NCBI GenBank assembly: GCA_902555655.1
Contig: CACDSX010000004.1
Location: 1 to 60,920, forward strand
DNA from: an uncultured Pelagibacteraceae bacterium
GTDB lineage: Bacteria; Pseudomonadota; Alphaproteobacteria; Pelagibacterales; Pelagibacteraceae
Direction of reading: 5' to 3'
DNA length: 60,920 bases
Both the position numbers and the translations under genes were made by a program. Numbering within the stretch: the first letter of the stretch is position 1; each line of letters starts with the position of its first letter. Shown here piece by piece: positions 34,085 to 42,598 of the stretch. A model generated the notes under the pieces. The model searched no databases. It saw only the letters and a list, made by a program, of their open reading frames with translations, and had not been told where the DNA came from.

Positions 34085-35138
34085 AAATTTTTTTGAAATT
34101 AAAGATGTTGATTTTAATGTGGGCGGTAAAACTAAAGTTAAAAATGTATCTTTTTCTATAAAAAATGAAGGTGATGTTATATGTCTTTTAGGCCCGTCGG
34201 GTATTGGAAAAACTACAATCTTGAGAACAATAGCTGGATTAGAAAAAATTGAAAAAGGATCAATTGAATTAAATAACAAAACGTTATCTTCAAAAACAAT
34301 TAATGTAGAACCAGAAAATAGAAATATATCGCTATCGTTTCAAGAAAATAGTTTGTTTCCTCATTATACTGTTGAAAAAAATATACTATTAGGTGCAGAG
34401 AGAAATAAGGAAAAGAAAGATAAAAAGATTGGTTTAAAAGAAATAGTTGATTTACTTGATATCTTTCACATATTAAATAAATATCCCCATCAAATTAGTG
34501 CTGGAGAAGCTCAAAGAGCTTCACTTGCAAGATCTTTAATAACTCAACCAGATCTCTTGTTGTTAGATGAGCCTTTATCTAATGTTGATCAAAGTTTTAA
34601 GGAAGAAATTCAAGTAAGATTGAAAAAAATATTAAATCAATTAAAGATTACTACAATTATAGTTACTCACGACTCTTATGAAGCTTTTTATTTGGGCTCA
34701 AAATGTGGGATTATTATTAATCAAGAACTTAAACAGTTTGATGATCCTTATAAGGTTTATCATTTCCCTAATTCAGTAGAAGTGGTTAATTTTTTAAATA
34801 GAGGAATACTAATTCCAGCAAAAGTAACAGGCAAAAATACTTTAGAAAGTTGGGATTTAGGAACTATTGAAGGCAATTTTATTAAAAATTATCCTGAAGG
34901 TGCTAATGTACAATTACTTCTTCAGCCAGAAGATTTAGAGCATGATGATAAAAGTAATCTTAAATTAGAGGTAGTTGATAGAAAATTTAGAGGAACAAAC
35001 TTTATTTATACTCTTAAAACACCAAGTAATACCTTAATACCAGTATTCGTACACTCACATCATATTCATCAACACGAAGTAGATGAAAAATTTGGAATAA
35101 AAAGACCAATTCATATTGATCATATAGTTTGCTTCTAA
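34077..35138 (+). CDS. fbpC: Fe(III) ABC transporter ATPase
   Basis: 353 residues. Walker A GPSGIGKT (about 39-46), Q-loop SFQENSLFPHYT, Walker B LLLLDEPLSNVD, and a C-terminal TOBE-like domain. The signature motif reads ISAGEAQRAS, so the usual LSGGQ is altered to SAGE; this still fits the FbpC/CysA/PotA branch. It follows the permease with an overlap and powers ferric iron import. Confidence 0.92.
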   Translation: MTKNFFEIKDVDFNVGGKTKVKNVSFSIKNEGDVICLLGPSGIGKTTILRTIAGLEKIEKGSIELNNKTLSSKTINVEPENRNISLSFQENSLFPHYTVEKNILLGAERNKEKKDKKIGLKEIVDLLDIFHILNKYPHQISAGEAQRASLARSLITQPDLLLLDEPLSNVDQSFKEEIQVRLKKILNQLKITTIIVTHDSYEAFYLGSKCGIIINQELKQFDDPYKVYHFPNSVEVVNFLNRGILIPAKVTGKNTLESWDLGTIEGNFIKNYPEGANVQLLLQPEDLEHDDKSNLKLEVVDRKFRGTNFIYTLKTPSNTLIPVFVHSHHIHQHEVDEKFGIKRPIHIDHIVCF

Positions 35139-35156
35139 TAAAAAGCTTTTTAAAAA

Positions 35157-35852
35157 ATGAATAGTAATTTTAAAATTTTTTTAAAAGGTATTTCTGACGT
35201 TAGCCCTCTAATGATACCTGTAGTTCCGTTTGGTTTAATATTTGGTATTTTATCAATTGATATTGGTTTTAGCCCATTAGCCACAATGGGAATGTCCTTA
35301 ATAATTTTTGGTGGGGCATCTCAAATAATCCTTCTACAATTATTTTCAGGTGGAGCATCATCTCTTGTTATTATAAGCTCTGTAGGAGCAGTAAATTCAA
35401 GACATTTACTTTATGGAGCAGTTGTTTCAGAACACGTTTCAGACTTAAAGTTAATCTGGAAAATTATTATTTCATATTTTCTAATTGATCAAGCATTTGC
35501 TGTATCAAACGAATATTTTAAAAAAAGCAAAGAAAAAAATAAATATTTTCATCTAATAGGTGGAGGGTTTACTTGTTGGATTATCTGGCAATCAACAACA
35601 TTTTTAGGAATAATTTTAGGTGCAGCTATACCAGAAAAACTTGGATTAAGTTTTGCAGTACCTTTGACTTTTTTAGCAATATTAGTCAATGATTTCAGAA
35701 AATTGATTAATGTAATTGTTATTCTTACATCAGGCTTAATTGCTTTGTTTGGTTACAATTATATTCCTTATAAAGCTTATGTAATTGTGGCTGCTTTTGT
35801 AGGATTACTAACAGCGTATATTTTAACTAAAGTAAAAAAAAAATATGAGTGA
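35157..35852 (+). CDS. azlC: AzlC-family branched-chain amino acid permease component
   Basis: 231 residues, about six membrane helices. The AzlC features PVVPFGLIFGILSID, GGASQIILLQLFSGGA and NSRHLLYGA are present. AzlC and AzlD together form an amino-acid exporter. It begins 18 bases after fbpC and overlaps azlD by eight bases. Why it follows an iron operon is not clear; it may simply share a transcript. Confidence 0.88.
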   Translation: MNSNFKIFLKGISDVSPLMIPVVPFGLIFGILSIDIGFSPLATMGMSLIIFGGASQIILLQLFSGGASSLVIISSVGAVNSRHLLYGAVVSEHVSDLKLIWKIIISYFLIDQAFAVSNEYFKKSKEKNKYFHLIGGGFTCWIIWQSTTFLGIILGAAIPEKLGLSFAVPLTFLAILVNDFRKLINVIVILTSGLIALFGYNYIPYKAYVIVAAFVGLLTAYILTKVKKKYE

Positions 35853-36156
35853 TTGGTTTCTTATTATTTACTGTGGATTGATAACTTATCTAACTAGGTT
35901 TTCAATGATAGCTCTTTTAAAAAAAGAAATGTTTAACAACAGAATAAGAGAAGTTCTATCTTATGTACCATCAGCAATTTTTCCAGCAATTATATTTCCA
36001 GCTATTTTTTTAGATAATTCTGGGTCAATTCAATTAGAAGAAAATCCAAAAATTTTAGCTGCAATTATTGCTATGGTTGTAGGTATCTTGAGCAGAAATA
36101 TAATTGCGACAATTTTTGCAGGTTTAGCCTCATATTGGACAATCATTTTTATATAA
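35845..36156 (+). CDS. azlD: AzlD-family membrane protein
   Basis: 103 residues, three or four helices, with the AzlD segments LITYLTRFSMIALLKKE and VPSAIFPAIIFPAIFLD. It is the partner of AzlC and overlaps its 3' end. It is the last gene before the ProX unit, which has its own leader. Confidence 0.87.
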   Translation: MSDWFLIIYCGLITYLTRFSMIALLKKEMFNNRIREVLSYVPSAIFPAIIFPAIFLDNSGSIQLEENPKILAAIIAMVVGILSRNIIATIFAGLASYWTIIFI

Positions 36157-36206
36157 AACAATCAAATATAGTGTTAGCTTTTTAGATTAAAATCAACAGA
36201 GGGGAA

Positions 36207-37172
36207 ATGATGAGAATAATAAAAAGTACATTAGTCGCTGGATTAATTTCTTTATTTATATCTTTTTCAAGTTATGCGGAAAAAGTGAAAATTGGAGATC
36301 CAGGCTGGACAGGTGCAACTGCTATTGCAAATTTACTTGCTGCAGTTGTTACTGATAAAATGGGTGGAGAAGCAGAACTTGTTCCTGGTAACAACACTGC
36401 AATCTATGGAGCAATCGATAGAAGCAAAGGTGAAATAGAAGTTCATCCTGATATATGGTTGCCAAATCAACAAGCTTATACAAACGATTTAGTTCCAAAA
36501 GGAACTTTAAAACTAAGCAGCAAACCTTACGAGGGAAACCAAGGTTATTGTGTTTCTCAACAATTTGCGAAAAAATTTAACATTACTGCTATTGAAGACT
36601 TAGGAAGACCAGAAGTTGTTAAAGCTATGGACAGTGATGGCAATGGTAAAGGTGAATTTTGGATTGGAGCAGATGGTTGGGCATCAGCAAATGTTAACCA
36701 AGTTAAATTAAGAGACTATGGTTTATATGACGCTGGTATTGAACCAATAAGAGCTGCAGAAGCAGTTAAAAATGCAAGAGTTCTTGACTCAATAAAAAAA
36801 GGTGAAGGATATGCATTCTATTGTTATAAACCACATGCAATTTGGGGAATGGCAGATGTAGTTATGTTGGAAGAACCAAAATTCGATCCAGCTAAATACA
36901 AAATGGTTCAACCAAAAGAAGATGCAGACTGGTATAACAAATCATATGTAGCTTCAAAAGATGCGCTTAAACAAATTCAAATTGGTTGGGGCACATCATT
37001 AGAAAAAAAATCACCAGCAATTGTAGAATTCTTTAAGAATTTTCAATTAACAGCAGATGATGTTTCGTCTATGGCTTACGCAATTTCAGTTGAGAAAAAA
37101 GATCCAGCTGATGTAGCAAGAGCTTGGATGAAAGCAAACAAGTCAACTGTTGATGGTTGGTTAGGACTTTAG
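36207..37172 (+). CDS. proX: Glycine betaine/proline-type ABC transporter, substrate-binding protein
   Basis: 321 residues, signal peptide at about 1-24 (ends SFSSYAEK). The mature protein begins VKIGDPGWTGATAIANLLA and has the OpuAC/ProX pattern, including EVHPDIWLPNQQAYTNDL and aromatic residues suited to a quaternary-ammonium cage. A GAGGGG ribosome site overlaps the start; the second ATG at 36210 has better spacing. A strong hairpin separates it from proV and proW. Glycine betaine, DMSP or proline betaine are the likely substrates; sequence alone does not choose. Confidence 0.9.
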   Translation: MMRIIKSTLVAGLISLFISFSSYAEKVKIGDPGWTGATAIANLLAAVVTDKMGGEAELVPGNNTAIYGAIDRSKGEIEVHPDIWLPNQQAYTNDLVPKGTLKLSSKPYEGNQGYCVSQQFAKKFNITAIEDLGRPEVVKAMDSDGNGKGEFWIGADGWASANVNQVKLRDYGLYDAGIEPIRAAEAVKNARVLDSIKKGEGYAFYCYKPHAIWGMADVVMLEEPKFDPAKYKMVQPKEDADWYNKSYVASKDALKQIQIGWGTSLEKKSPAIVEFFKNFQLTADDVSSMAYAISVEKKDPADVARAWMKANKSTVDGWLGL

Positions 37173-37188
37173 TCTAAATTAAATTATT

Positions 37189-37219
37189 TATACTCGGCAA
37201 TAAGTTATTGCCGAGTATA
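37189..37219 (+). terminator. Strong hairpin between proX and proV
   Basis: A perfect 14-bp stem (TATACTCGGCAATA with its complement) with a 3-base AGT loop, followed by TTTTCC. It lies 16 bases past the proX stop and ends 20 bases before the proV ATG. It can act as a leaky terminator, so that the binding protein is made in excess of the ATPase and permease. Confidence 0.78.
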
Positions 37220-37239
37220 TTTTCCAAAAAAAAAATATA

Positions 37240-38301
37240 ATGGATTCATCAAGTTCAGCAATTAAGATTGAAAATGTTTGGAAAGTATTTGGTAACACTT
37301 CTAAGATAGCATTAGATGCAATCCAAAACGATAAAATTTCAAAAACTGAAGCCCTAGAAAAATATAATTCAGTAATTGGTGTTTCAGATGTTTCATTTGA
37401 CGTAAAACAAGGTGAAATATTTTGTGTAATGGGTTTATCAGGCAGTGGTAAATCAACATTAGTTAGGCACATTAATAGACTTTTAGAGCCCACTTCTGGA
37501 AAGATTTTAATTAATGATCAAGATGTAATGACACTTGGTAGAGAAAGTTTACAGGAATTAAGAAATAAAAAGATAGGCATGGTTTTTCAAAACTTTGCTC
37601 TAATGCCACACAGATCAGTAGTAGACAATATAGCAATGCCTTTAGAAATAAGAGGTATAAGTAAAAATGATAGATTAGATGCAGCAAATAAAATTTTAGA
37701 TATTGTTGAATTACAAGGTTGGGGCAATAAATTTGCTCATGAACTATCAGGAGGAATGCAGCAAAGAGTTGGACTTGCAAGAGCTTTAGCTGCTGATCCA
37801 GAATTTCTTTTAATGGATGAACCTTTTAGTGCATTAGATCCATTGATTAGAAGACAACTTCAATCAGAGTTTATTAAACTTTCTAAACAGATGAAAAAAA
37901 CAACTGTTTTTATAACTCATGATTTAGATGAAGCCGTTAGGGTTGGGCATAGAATTGCAATTATGAGAGATGGTAAAGTAATTCAAATTGGAACCCCTGA
38001 AGAAATTGTGGTTAATCCAGCAGATGAGTATGTTGCAGACTTCGTAAAAGGAATTTCAAGATTAAAGGTTGTTCAAGCAAAATCAATCATGCAATCAGTA
38101 GAAACTTATGAAAAAAAGTATGGTAAATTATGGGATGATCCTGAAAGTGTTAAAGATAATGAATTACTAAGTGGGCTTATTGAAAAATCAAAATCAAAAG
38201 ATAAACCATTAATAGTTAAAAATTCTAAAAATCAATTAATTGGAGTAATTACTCAGGCAGATCTTTTAAAAGCAGTTATTGAGGGTGGTGATGGAGAATA
38301 A
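37240..38301 (+). CDS. proV: Glycine betaine/proline-type ABC transporter ATPase
   Basis: 353 residues. Walker A GLSGSGKS (about 67-74), signature LSGGMQQR, Walker B FLLMDEPFSALDP, and a C-terminal CBS-like region ending in QLIGVITQADLLKAVIEGG. It powers uptake by the ProW permease. The N terminus is extended before the ATPase core, as is usual for ProV. The proW start lies inside its last codons. Confidence 0.94.
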   Translation: MDSSSSAIKIENVWKVFGNTSKIALDAIQNDKISKTEALEKYNSVIGVSDVSFDVKQGEIFCVMGLSGSGKSTLVRHINRLLEPTSGKILINDQDVMTLGRESLQELRNKKIGMVFQNFALMPHRSVVDNIAMPLEIRGISKNDRLDAANKILDIVELQGWGNKFAHELSGGMQQRVGLARALAADPEFLLMDEPFSALDPLIRRQLQSEFIKLSKQMKKTTVFITHDLDEAVRVGHRIAIMRDGKVIQIGTPEEIVVNPADEYVADFVKGISRLKVVQAKSIMQSVETYEKKYGKLWDDPESVKDNELLSGLIEKSKSKDKPLIVKNSKNQLIGVITQADLLKAVIEGGDGE

Positions 38302-39796
38302 TAAGAATATCAGCCCTTCAAGATCAGAACTGATCACAGATTTTGTTAAAACAAGTCCTAATTATTATATTGAACAATTTCAAAAAATAGGCAGTAAACC
38401 TACATTCTCATTCTCATTCAATTTATATGCTGCAATTTTTGGACCTATTTGGTTTGGAATTAGAAATATTTGGAATTGGGCATTAACTTTTTTAATTATT
38501 GAAACTTTTGCAGTTGTTCAAATAATCAGAGGATTATTTGGAAATATTACAGCTGAAGCTGTTCAAAAAATTGAGCAAGTTCAATCAACTATTGCATTTA
38601 GAAATAAACAGTTAGAGGCTGCAATAACAAATAATCCAGATAAAGTGGATGTATATAAACGAAATATCAAATCTTTAGAAGATGCGATGCAAGGCTATAT
38701 TAATGAAGTTGATCGAATAGAAGCCTCAGCAATTTGGATTACTATTTTTGGAATAGTTTTATTAATTTCTATTAAGTTAATTCAAGGAATTATTGCAAAT
38801 TCTAAGCTAGAAAAAAGATATTCTGAATGGTTGTCTGATAAGACTATTAGCCCTGGAATGCAAATTAAGAACTATATTTTGAGTACTATTTTTACGTCAG
38901 TGATAATGTTTTTTTCTGTAGTTCATTATAGCTTTCCTGGCTTTATAACAATAATGGATCAATTTCCAACTCATCCAGATATAAGATTAACTTCTATCAG
39001 TTGGGTTGAGAAAGTATTTAATTATGCTGTAATTAAAGGAGATGCATTATTTACAGCAATTACTATTGGTATTCGTTCTGTTTTAGATTTTTTAGAATTG
39101 CTGTTTGTAAAGACACCTTGGATAGTTATCATAACTACAATAGTTATATTAACTGGATTATCCGCAGGCCCACGTGCAGCAATTTATTCAGCAGGATTTT
39201 TATGCTACATGGGTTTTTTAGGTTTTTGGGTTAAAGCAATGACTACCCTAGCCTTACTTGGTACAGCAGCAATTTTAAGTATAGCAATTGGAATACCTCT
39301 TGGAATTTTTTGTGCAAGACGTCAGAGATTTTATTCAATGATAAGACCAATAATGGATTTTATGCAAACAATGCCAGCTTTTGTATTTATGATACCAGTT
39401 ATTGCTTTCTTTGGAACAGGAAAGGTTGCAGCAGTAATTATTACAATGATTTTTGGTGGAACTCCTGTTGTTAGATTAACTGTCCTTGGATTAAGAGGTG
39501 TTCCTGAAACTATTAGAGAAGCTGCAATAGCATATGGAGCAAGCAAATGGTATTTACTTAGAAAGGTAGATTTACCTTTAGCAACACCTTCAATATTGGC
39601 GGGTGTAAACCAAACTGTAATGTTAAGTTTAGCCATGGTAGTTGTTGCGTCATTAATTGGTGCAAAAGGTTTAGGTCAAGATGTCTTAGAAGCCTTACAA
39701 TATGCTAACGTAGGACAAGGTATTCTTGCTGGTGTAGCAATTCTTTTTGTCGCATTAATCTTAGATAGGGTTGTTCAAGGAAAAAAAAGAGTTTAG
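38291..39796 (+). CDS. proW: Glycine betaine/proline-type ABC transporter permease
   Basis: 501 residues from the ATG at 38291; the TTG at 38279 is less likely. The C-terminal half is a standard OpuAB/ProW permease with the EAA loop in GVPETIREAAIAYGASKWYL and about six helices. The N-terminal 200 residues are unusually long, with membrane helices and a coiled-coil-prone stretch (AEAVQKIEQVQSTIAFRNKQ). This long N terminus is also seen in other marine alphaproteobacteria as far as I recall. Confidence 0.92.
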   Translation: MENNKNISPSRSELITDFVKTSPNYYIEQFQKIGSKPTFSFSFNLYAAIFGPIWFGIRNIWNWALTFLIIETFAVVQIIRGLFGNITAEAVQKIEQVQSTIAFRNKQLEAAITNNPDKVDVYKRNIKSLEDAMQGYINEVDRIEASAIWITIFGIVLLISIKLIQGIIANSKLEKRYSEWLSDKTISPGMQIKNYILSTIFTSVIMFFSVVHYSFPGFITIMDQFPTHPDIRLTSISWVEKVFNYAVIKGDALFTAITIGIRSVLDFLELLFVKTPWIVIITTIVILTGLSAGPRAAIYSAGFLCYMGFLGFWVKAMTTLALLGTAAILSIAIGIPLGIFCARRQRFYSMIRPIMDFMQTMPAFVFMIPVIAFFGTGKVAAVIITMIFGGTPVVRLTVLGLRGVPETIREAAIAYGASKWYLLRKVDLPLATPSILAGVNQTVMLSLAMVVVASLIGAKGLGQDVLEALQYANVGQGILAGVAILFVALILDRVVQGKKRV

Positions 39797-39805
39797 ATAA
39801 CAATT

Positions 39806-40168
39806 ATGAAAAAAATTTTTATATTTATTTTTTGTTTATTTGCATTTAACGTAAATGCAAAAGAAACAACTTTTGATAAAGCATTGTTTGATAAAGCTCT
39901 ATCAGAGGGCAAGATAGTTGTAGTGAGCTCTTGGGTAAAATATTGCACGTCTTGTGCAAGCCAAATGAAAGTTTTAGATAAAGCTAAAAATGATTTTAAT
40001 AATATTGAATACTTTAAATTTGATGTAAGAAATAAAGAAATAGCTGATTTATTTAATATTCAATATCAAACAACACTTTTAATTTTCAAAAATAATAAAG
40101 AAGTTTACAGAAGTATTGGTGAAACAAGTAGAGAAGCAATTTATAAAGCTATAAAATCCTCAATTTAG
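39806..40168 (+). CDS. Secreted thioredoxin-like protein
   Basis: 120 residues. Signal peptide at 1-18 (ends FNVNAKE). The redox site is SWVKYCTSCASQMK, with CTSC (about residues 45-48) instead of CGPC, and a cis-Pro position replaced by Thr in QYQTTLLIFK. This resembles the C-terminal domain of DsbD. It probably acts in the periplasm. It follows proW by nine bases and may share its transcript. Confidence 0.82.
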   Translation: MKKIFIFIFCLFAFNVNAKETTFDKALFDKALSEGKIVVVSSWVKYCTSCASQMKVLDKAKNDFNNIEYFKFDVRNKEIADLFNIQYQTTLLIFKNNKEVYRSIGETSREAIYKAIKSSI

Positions 40169-40170
40169 AC

Positions 40171-40857
40171 TTAAGCACCTAAATTAATATTTCTAGACAC
40201 ATTAGTTTCTATTTCTGCTGGTTTTTTTAAATTAAGATTATTCATAATATCAATATACTCATCAACACTACTCACTTGCAATCTAGGATTTTGTTTTTTT
40301 TCTTTTCCAATCGTACTCACTTTTTCACCTTTGTAATCATGAGCTGGATATAGAAAAGTTTCATCTGGCAATTTTAAAAGTTTATTAAATATTGAATTGT
40401 AAGCATCCTTTGAACTTCCATTTTGGAAATCAGTTCTGCCTGTACCATTAATCAAAAGGGTGTCTCCAGAAAATAGATAATTATCCATTAAAAAACTGTA
40501 ACTATCAGAAGTGTGTCCTGGTGTATAAAGTGCTCTTATCTTTAAATCATCAAGTTTGATAATTTCTTCATCTTTTACTTTAATTTCTACTGAATTAGCA
40601 GGAGTATTTTCCCCCATTATTGTAGCACATTGAGTTTTATCTTTTAATTTAGTTGCTCCAGTAACATGATCTGCGTGTATATGCGTATCAATAACTTTAA
40701 CTAATTTTAAATCTAATACAGTAAGCAATTTAAAGTATTCTTCTACGTTTTCTAAAACAGGATCAATGATTAAAGCCTCTCGTCCCTCAGATGAGGCAAT
40801 AAGGTATGTGTAAGTGCTAGATTTTTGATCAAAAACTTGTTTAAAAATCATTATCAA
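40171..40857 (-). CDS. MBL-fold hydrolase, persulfide dioxygenase-like (ETHE1 type)
   Basis: 228 residues. Metal ligands are visible as THIHADHVTG (about 57-66), YTPGHTSDSYSF (His near 112), LFSGDTLLINGTGRTDFQNG, and a final His in LYPAHDYKG. The GTGRTDFQNG block is specific for the ETHE1/persulfide dioxygenase group. Such enzymes oxidise glutathione persulfide to sulfite. It is convergent with the thioredoxin gene, and the rhodanese near 58.8 kb is a possible partner. Confidence 0.87.
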   Translation of the reverse strand: MIMIFKQVFDQKSSTYTYLIASSEGREALIIDPVLENVEEYFKLLTVLDLKLVKVIDTHIHADHVTGATKLKDKTQCATIMGENTPANSVEIKVKDEEIIKLDDLKIRALYTPGHTSDSYSFLMDNYLFSGDTLLINGTGRTDFQNGSSKDAYNSIFNKLLKLPDETFLYPAHDYKGEKVSTIGKEKKQNPRLQVSSVDEYIDIMNNLNLKKPAEIETNVSRNINLGA

Positions 40858-40873
40858 ACATTATCATATAAGA

Positions 40874-41311
40874 ATGGAAACCACTACATTTGACTGGTCG
40901 TGTAAAAATACATGGAAACAAAGTGCAAAAAATACTGCCTGGTGTTTACTTGGTTGTTCTATAGGAGACTTTGGGACTATTTTATTTTTTCAATTAACAG
41001 AAATTCCATTGCCAGTTTTAGCAATAATGATTCTGGCAATAATAAATGGTTTAATTACCAGTATAATTCTTGAAACGATTATTTTACTAAGACAAAACTT
41101 AAGCTTAGATAAGGCTTTTAAAACTGCAATAGGCATGAGCTTTATTTCTATGATTAGTATGGAGATTACAATGAATTTGACTGATTATATATTTACCGGA
41201 GGAGCTATTTTAACTTGGTGGATTATACCTATAATGCTAGCAGTAGGGTTTATAACACCATGGCCATATAATTATTGGAGATTAAAAAAATTTGGCATCA
41301 ACTGTCATTAA
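40874..41311 (+). CDS. DUF4396 membrane protein
   Basis: 145 residues with about four membrane helices. The motif CKNTWKQSAKNTAWCLLGCSI near the N terminus and NYWRLKKFG at the C terminus are DUF4396 traits; family members are also sometimes fused to heavy-metal proteins. Two Cys near residues 24 and 28 could bind a metal. Function unknown. The next gene begins 20 bases before its stop. Confidence 0.78.
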   Translation: METTTFDWSCKNTWKQSAKNTAWCLLGCSIGDFGTILFFQLTEIPLPVLAIMILAIINGLITSIILETIILLRQNLSLDKAFKTAIGMSFISMISMEITMNLTDYIFTGGAILTWWIIPIMLAVGFITPWPYNYWRLKKFGINCH

Positions 41312-41999
41312 AAATTGGGATAATAAAACTTGGCTATCCTCTAAGGATTATATTGAGTCATTTAATAAATTTTTAACAAAAAAAGTTAAACTAAATCCAA
41401 AATCTAAAATTTTAGATATAGGGTGTGGTCGTGGAAAAATTATAGGCAATTTGAGCTCTCAATTAATGCTTAAAAATAAGCCGCTAGGTATAGATTTAAC
41501 ACATCATCAAGACAAAGATAAAAGAATTAAGTTTAAAAGAGTTGATGCTTTAAGTTTTCTTTTAAAAAATAAAAAAAAATTTGATTTAATTTTGATTAAA
41601 CAAACAATTCATTTATTAAATTTTAATAAAATAAAGAAATTATTAAACTTATCTAAAAAAAGTTTAAGTCAAAATGGTAAAATTTTAATATTTAGTTTAG
41701 ATACAGATAATAACAATATACCTACCTTTAAATTAATGAAAACAAAACTTTTAAAATCTCTAAAAAGAGATAAAAAAATAATAAAACTTATAACAAAATT
41801 ATATCCTTACAAAAAAAGTAGATTTATTTTTAGAGTTAAAATTTTAAGGGAGAAATATTTACAAATGATACAAAAAAGATATATATCTACTTTATTACCA
41901 ATGACCAAATCTCAAATACGAAAAGGAATTGATGAGATTAAATATAGATATAAAAGGAATATTAAATTTAGAGATAAATTAATTTGCCTTACATTATAA
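41292..41999 (+). CDS. Class I SAM-dependent methyltransferase
   Basis: 235 residues from a TTG start overlapping the DUF4396 gene; no nearby ATG exists in frame. The SAM motif I is KILDIGCGRGKIIGNLS (about 41-57), followed by GIDLTHHQ and an acidic post-I region. The C-terminal half is very Lys-rich (for example KLLKSLKRDKKIIKLITKL). The substrate is unknown. Confidence 0.75.
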   Translation: MASTVIKNWDNKTWLSSKDYIESFNKFLTKKVKLNPKSKILDIGCGRGKIIGNLSSQLMLKNKPLGIDLTHHQDKDKRIKFKRVDALSFLLKNKKKFDLILIKQTIHLLNFNKIKKLLNLSKKSLSQNGKILIFSLDTDNNNIPTFKLMKTKLLKSLKRDKKIIKLITKLYPYKKSRFIFRVKILREKYLQMIQKRYISTLLPMTKSQIRKGIDEIKYRYKRNIKFRDKLICLTL

Positions 42000-42043
42000 A
42001 AGGTTTTTATTGCTTTAGATTAAAATATATATAAGCTTCTATT

Positions 42044-42223
42044 ATGAAATATATAACTGGTTTAATTAATTTAATAATAAGTTTAGTAGTTTCTACAATT
42101 ATTATTTATGCAATCAATTTTGTTGCAGGTTTCGCAGGAGCAGATTATTCTTTTTCAAATGGTGAAGTATTTGTAATGTGGATCTTAATGGCAATTCTAG
42201 TTAATAATTGTTTTAATAAATAA
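42044..42223 (+). CDS. 59-aa membrane protein, two helices
   Basis: ATG at 42044 opens a 59-residue frame ending at 42223. Residues 5-33 and 41-55 are hydrophobic, separated by a short polar loop (GADYSFSNG). No function is evident. It occupies an otherwise empty interval between the methyltransferase and the next small gene. Confidence 0.5.
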   Translation: MKYITGLINLIISLVVSTIIIYAINFVAGFAGADYSFSNGEVFVMWILMAILVNNCFNK

Positions 42224-42234
42224 TATTTCTCAAA

Positions 42235-42522
42235 ATGAATAATTCTGTAAAGACAGATGACGTTATCTTTAATTTTTTTAAACAAATCTGTGATGAAAAA
42301 GATGATCAAAAATGTGTTGAACTTGGAAATAATTGGATAAAAGCTATGGAAACGAATTTATCAAATATGGAGTCTAACTTGGATGAAAAAGATAAAATCA
42401 AACATAAAGAAGATATTCAAAATAATAGAAATCATTTAAATAGCCTTAAAGGCAAAAACTCGTCTGAGTGGCGTGAATACGCAACTAAATGTATGGTTGA
42501 AATTATGGATAATAAAGTATAG
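42235..42522 (+). CDS. Hypothetical 95-aa charged protein
   Basis: 95 residues, soluble and helical, rich in Lys, Asp and Asn with three Cys (KQICDEKDDQKCVEL and TKCMVEIM). Not recognised. It ends seven bases before the TPP riboswitch. Codon use resembles neighbours. Confidence 0.6.
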   Translation: MNNSVKTDDVIFNFFKQICDEKDDQKCVELGNNWIKAMETNLSNMESNLDEKDKIKHKEDIQNNRNHLNSLKGKNSSEWREYATKCMVEIMDNKV

Positions 42523-42529
42523 AAAATTT

Positions 42530-42596
42530 TAAAGGGGTGTCTTAACAGACTGAGATTAAACCCTAAGAACCTGTCCGGTAATTCAGAAAGGGAGAA
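42530..42596 (+). promoter_or_regulatory. TPP (thiamin pyrophosphate) riboswitch
   Basis: The THI-element hallmarks are in order: GGGGTGT (from 42534), the CTGAGAT core (42550-42556), ACCCTAAGAACCTG, then a short stem region and GGGAG at 42591-42595. The last GGAG is also the ribosome site of the symporter, so ligand binding can hide it and stop translation. No terminator hairpin follows, which supports translational control. Confidence 0.93.
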
Positions 42597-42598
42597 TA

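Noticed and set aside
38279..38290. Upstream TTG start for proW
   Set aside because: An ATG twelve bases later in the same frame, after a GAGGGTGG stretch, is a better start.
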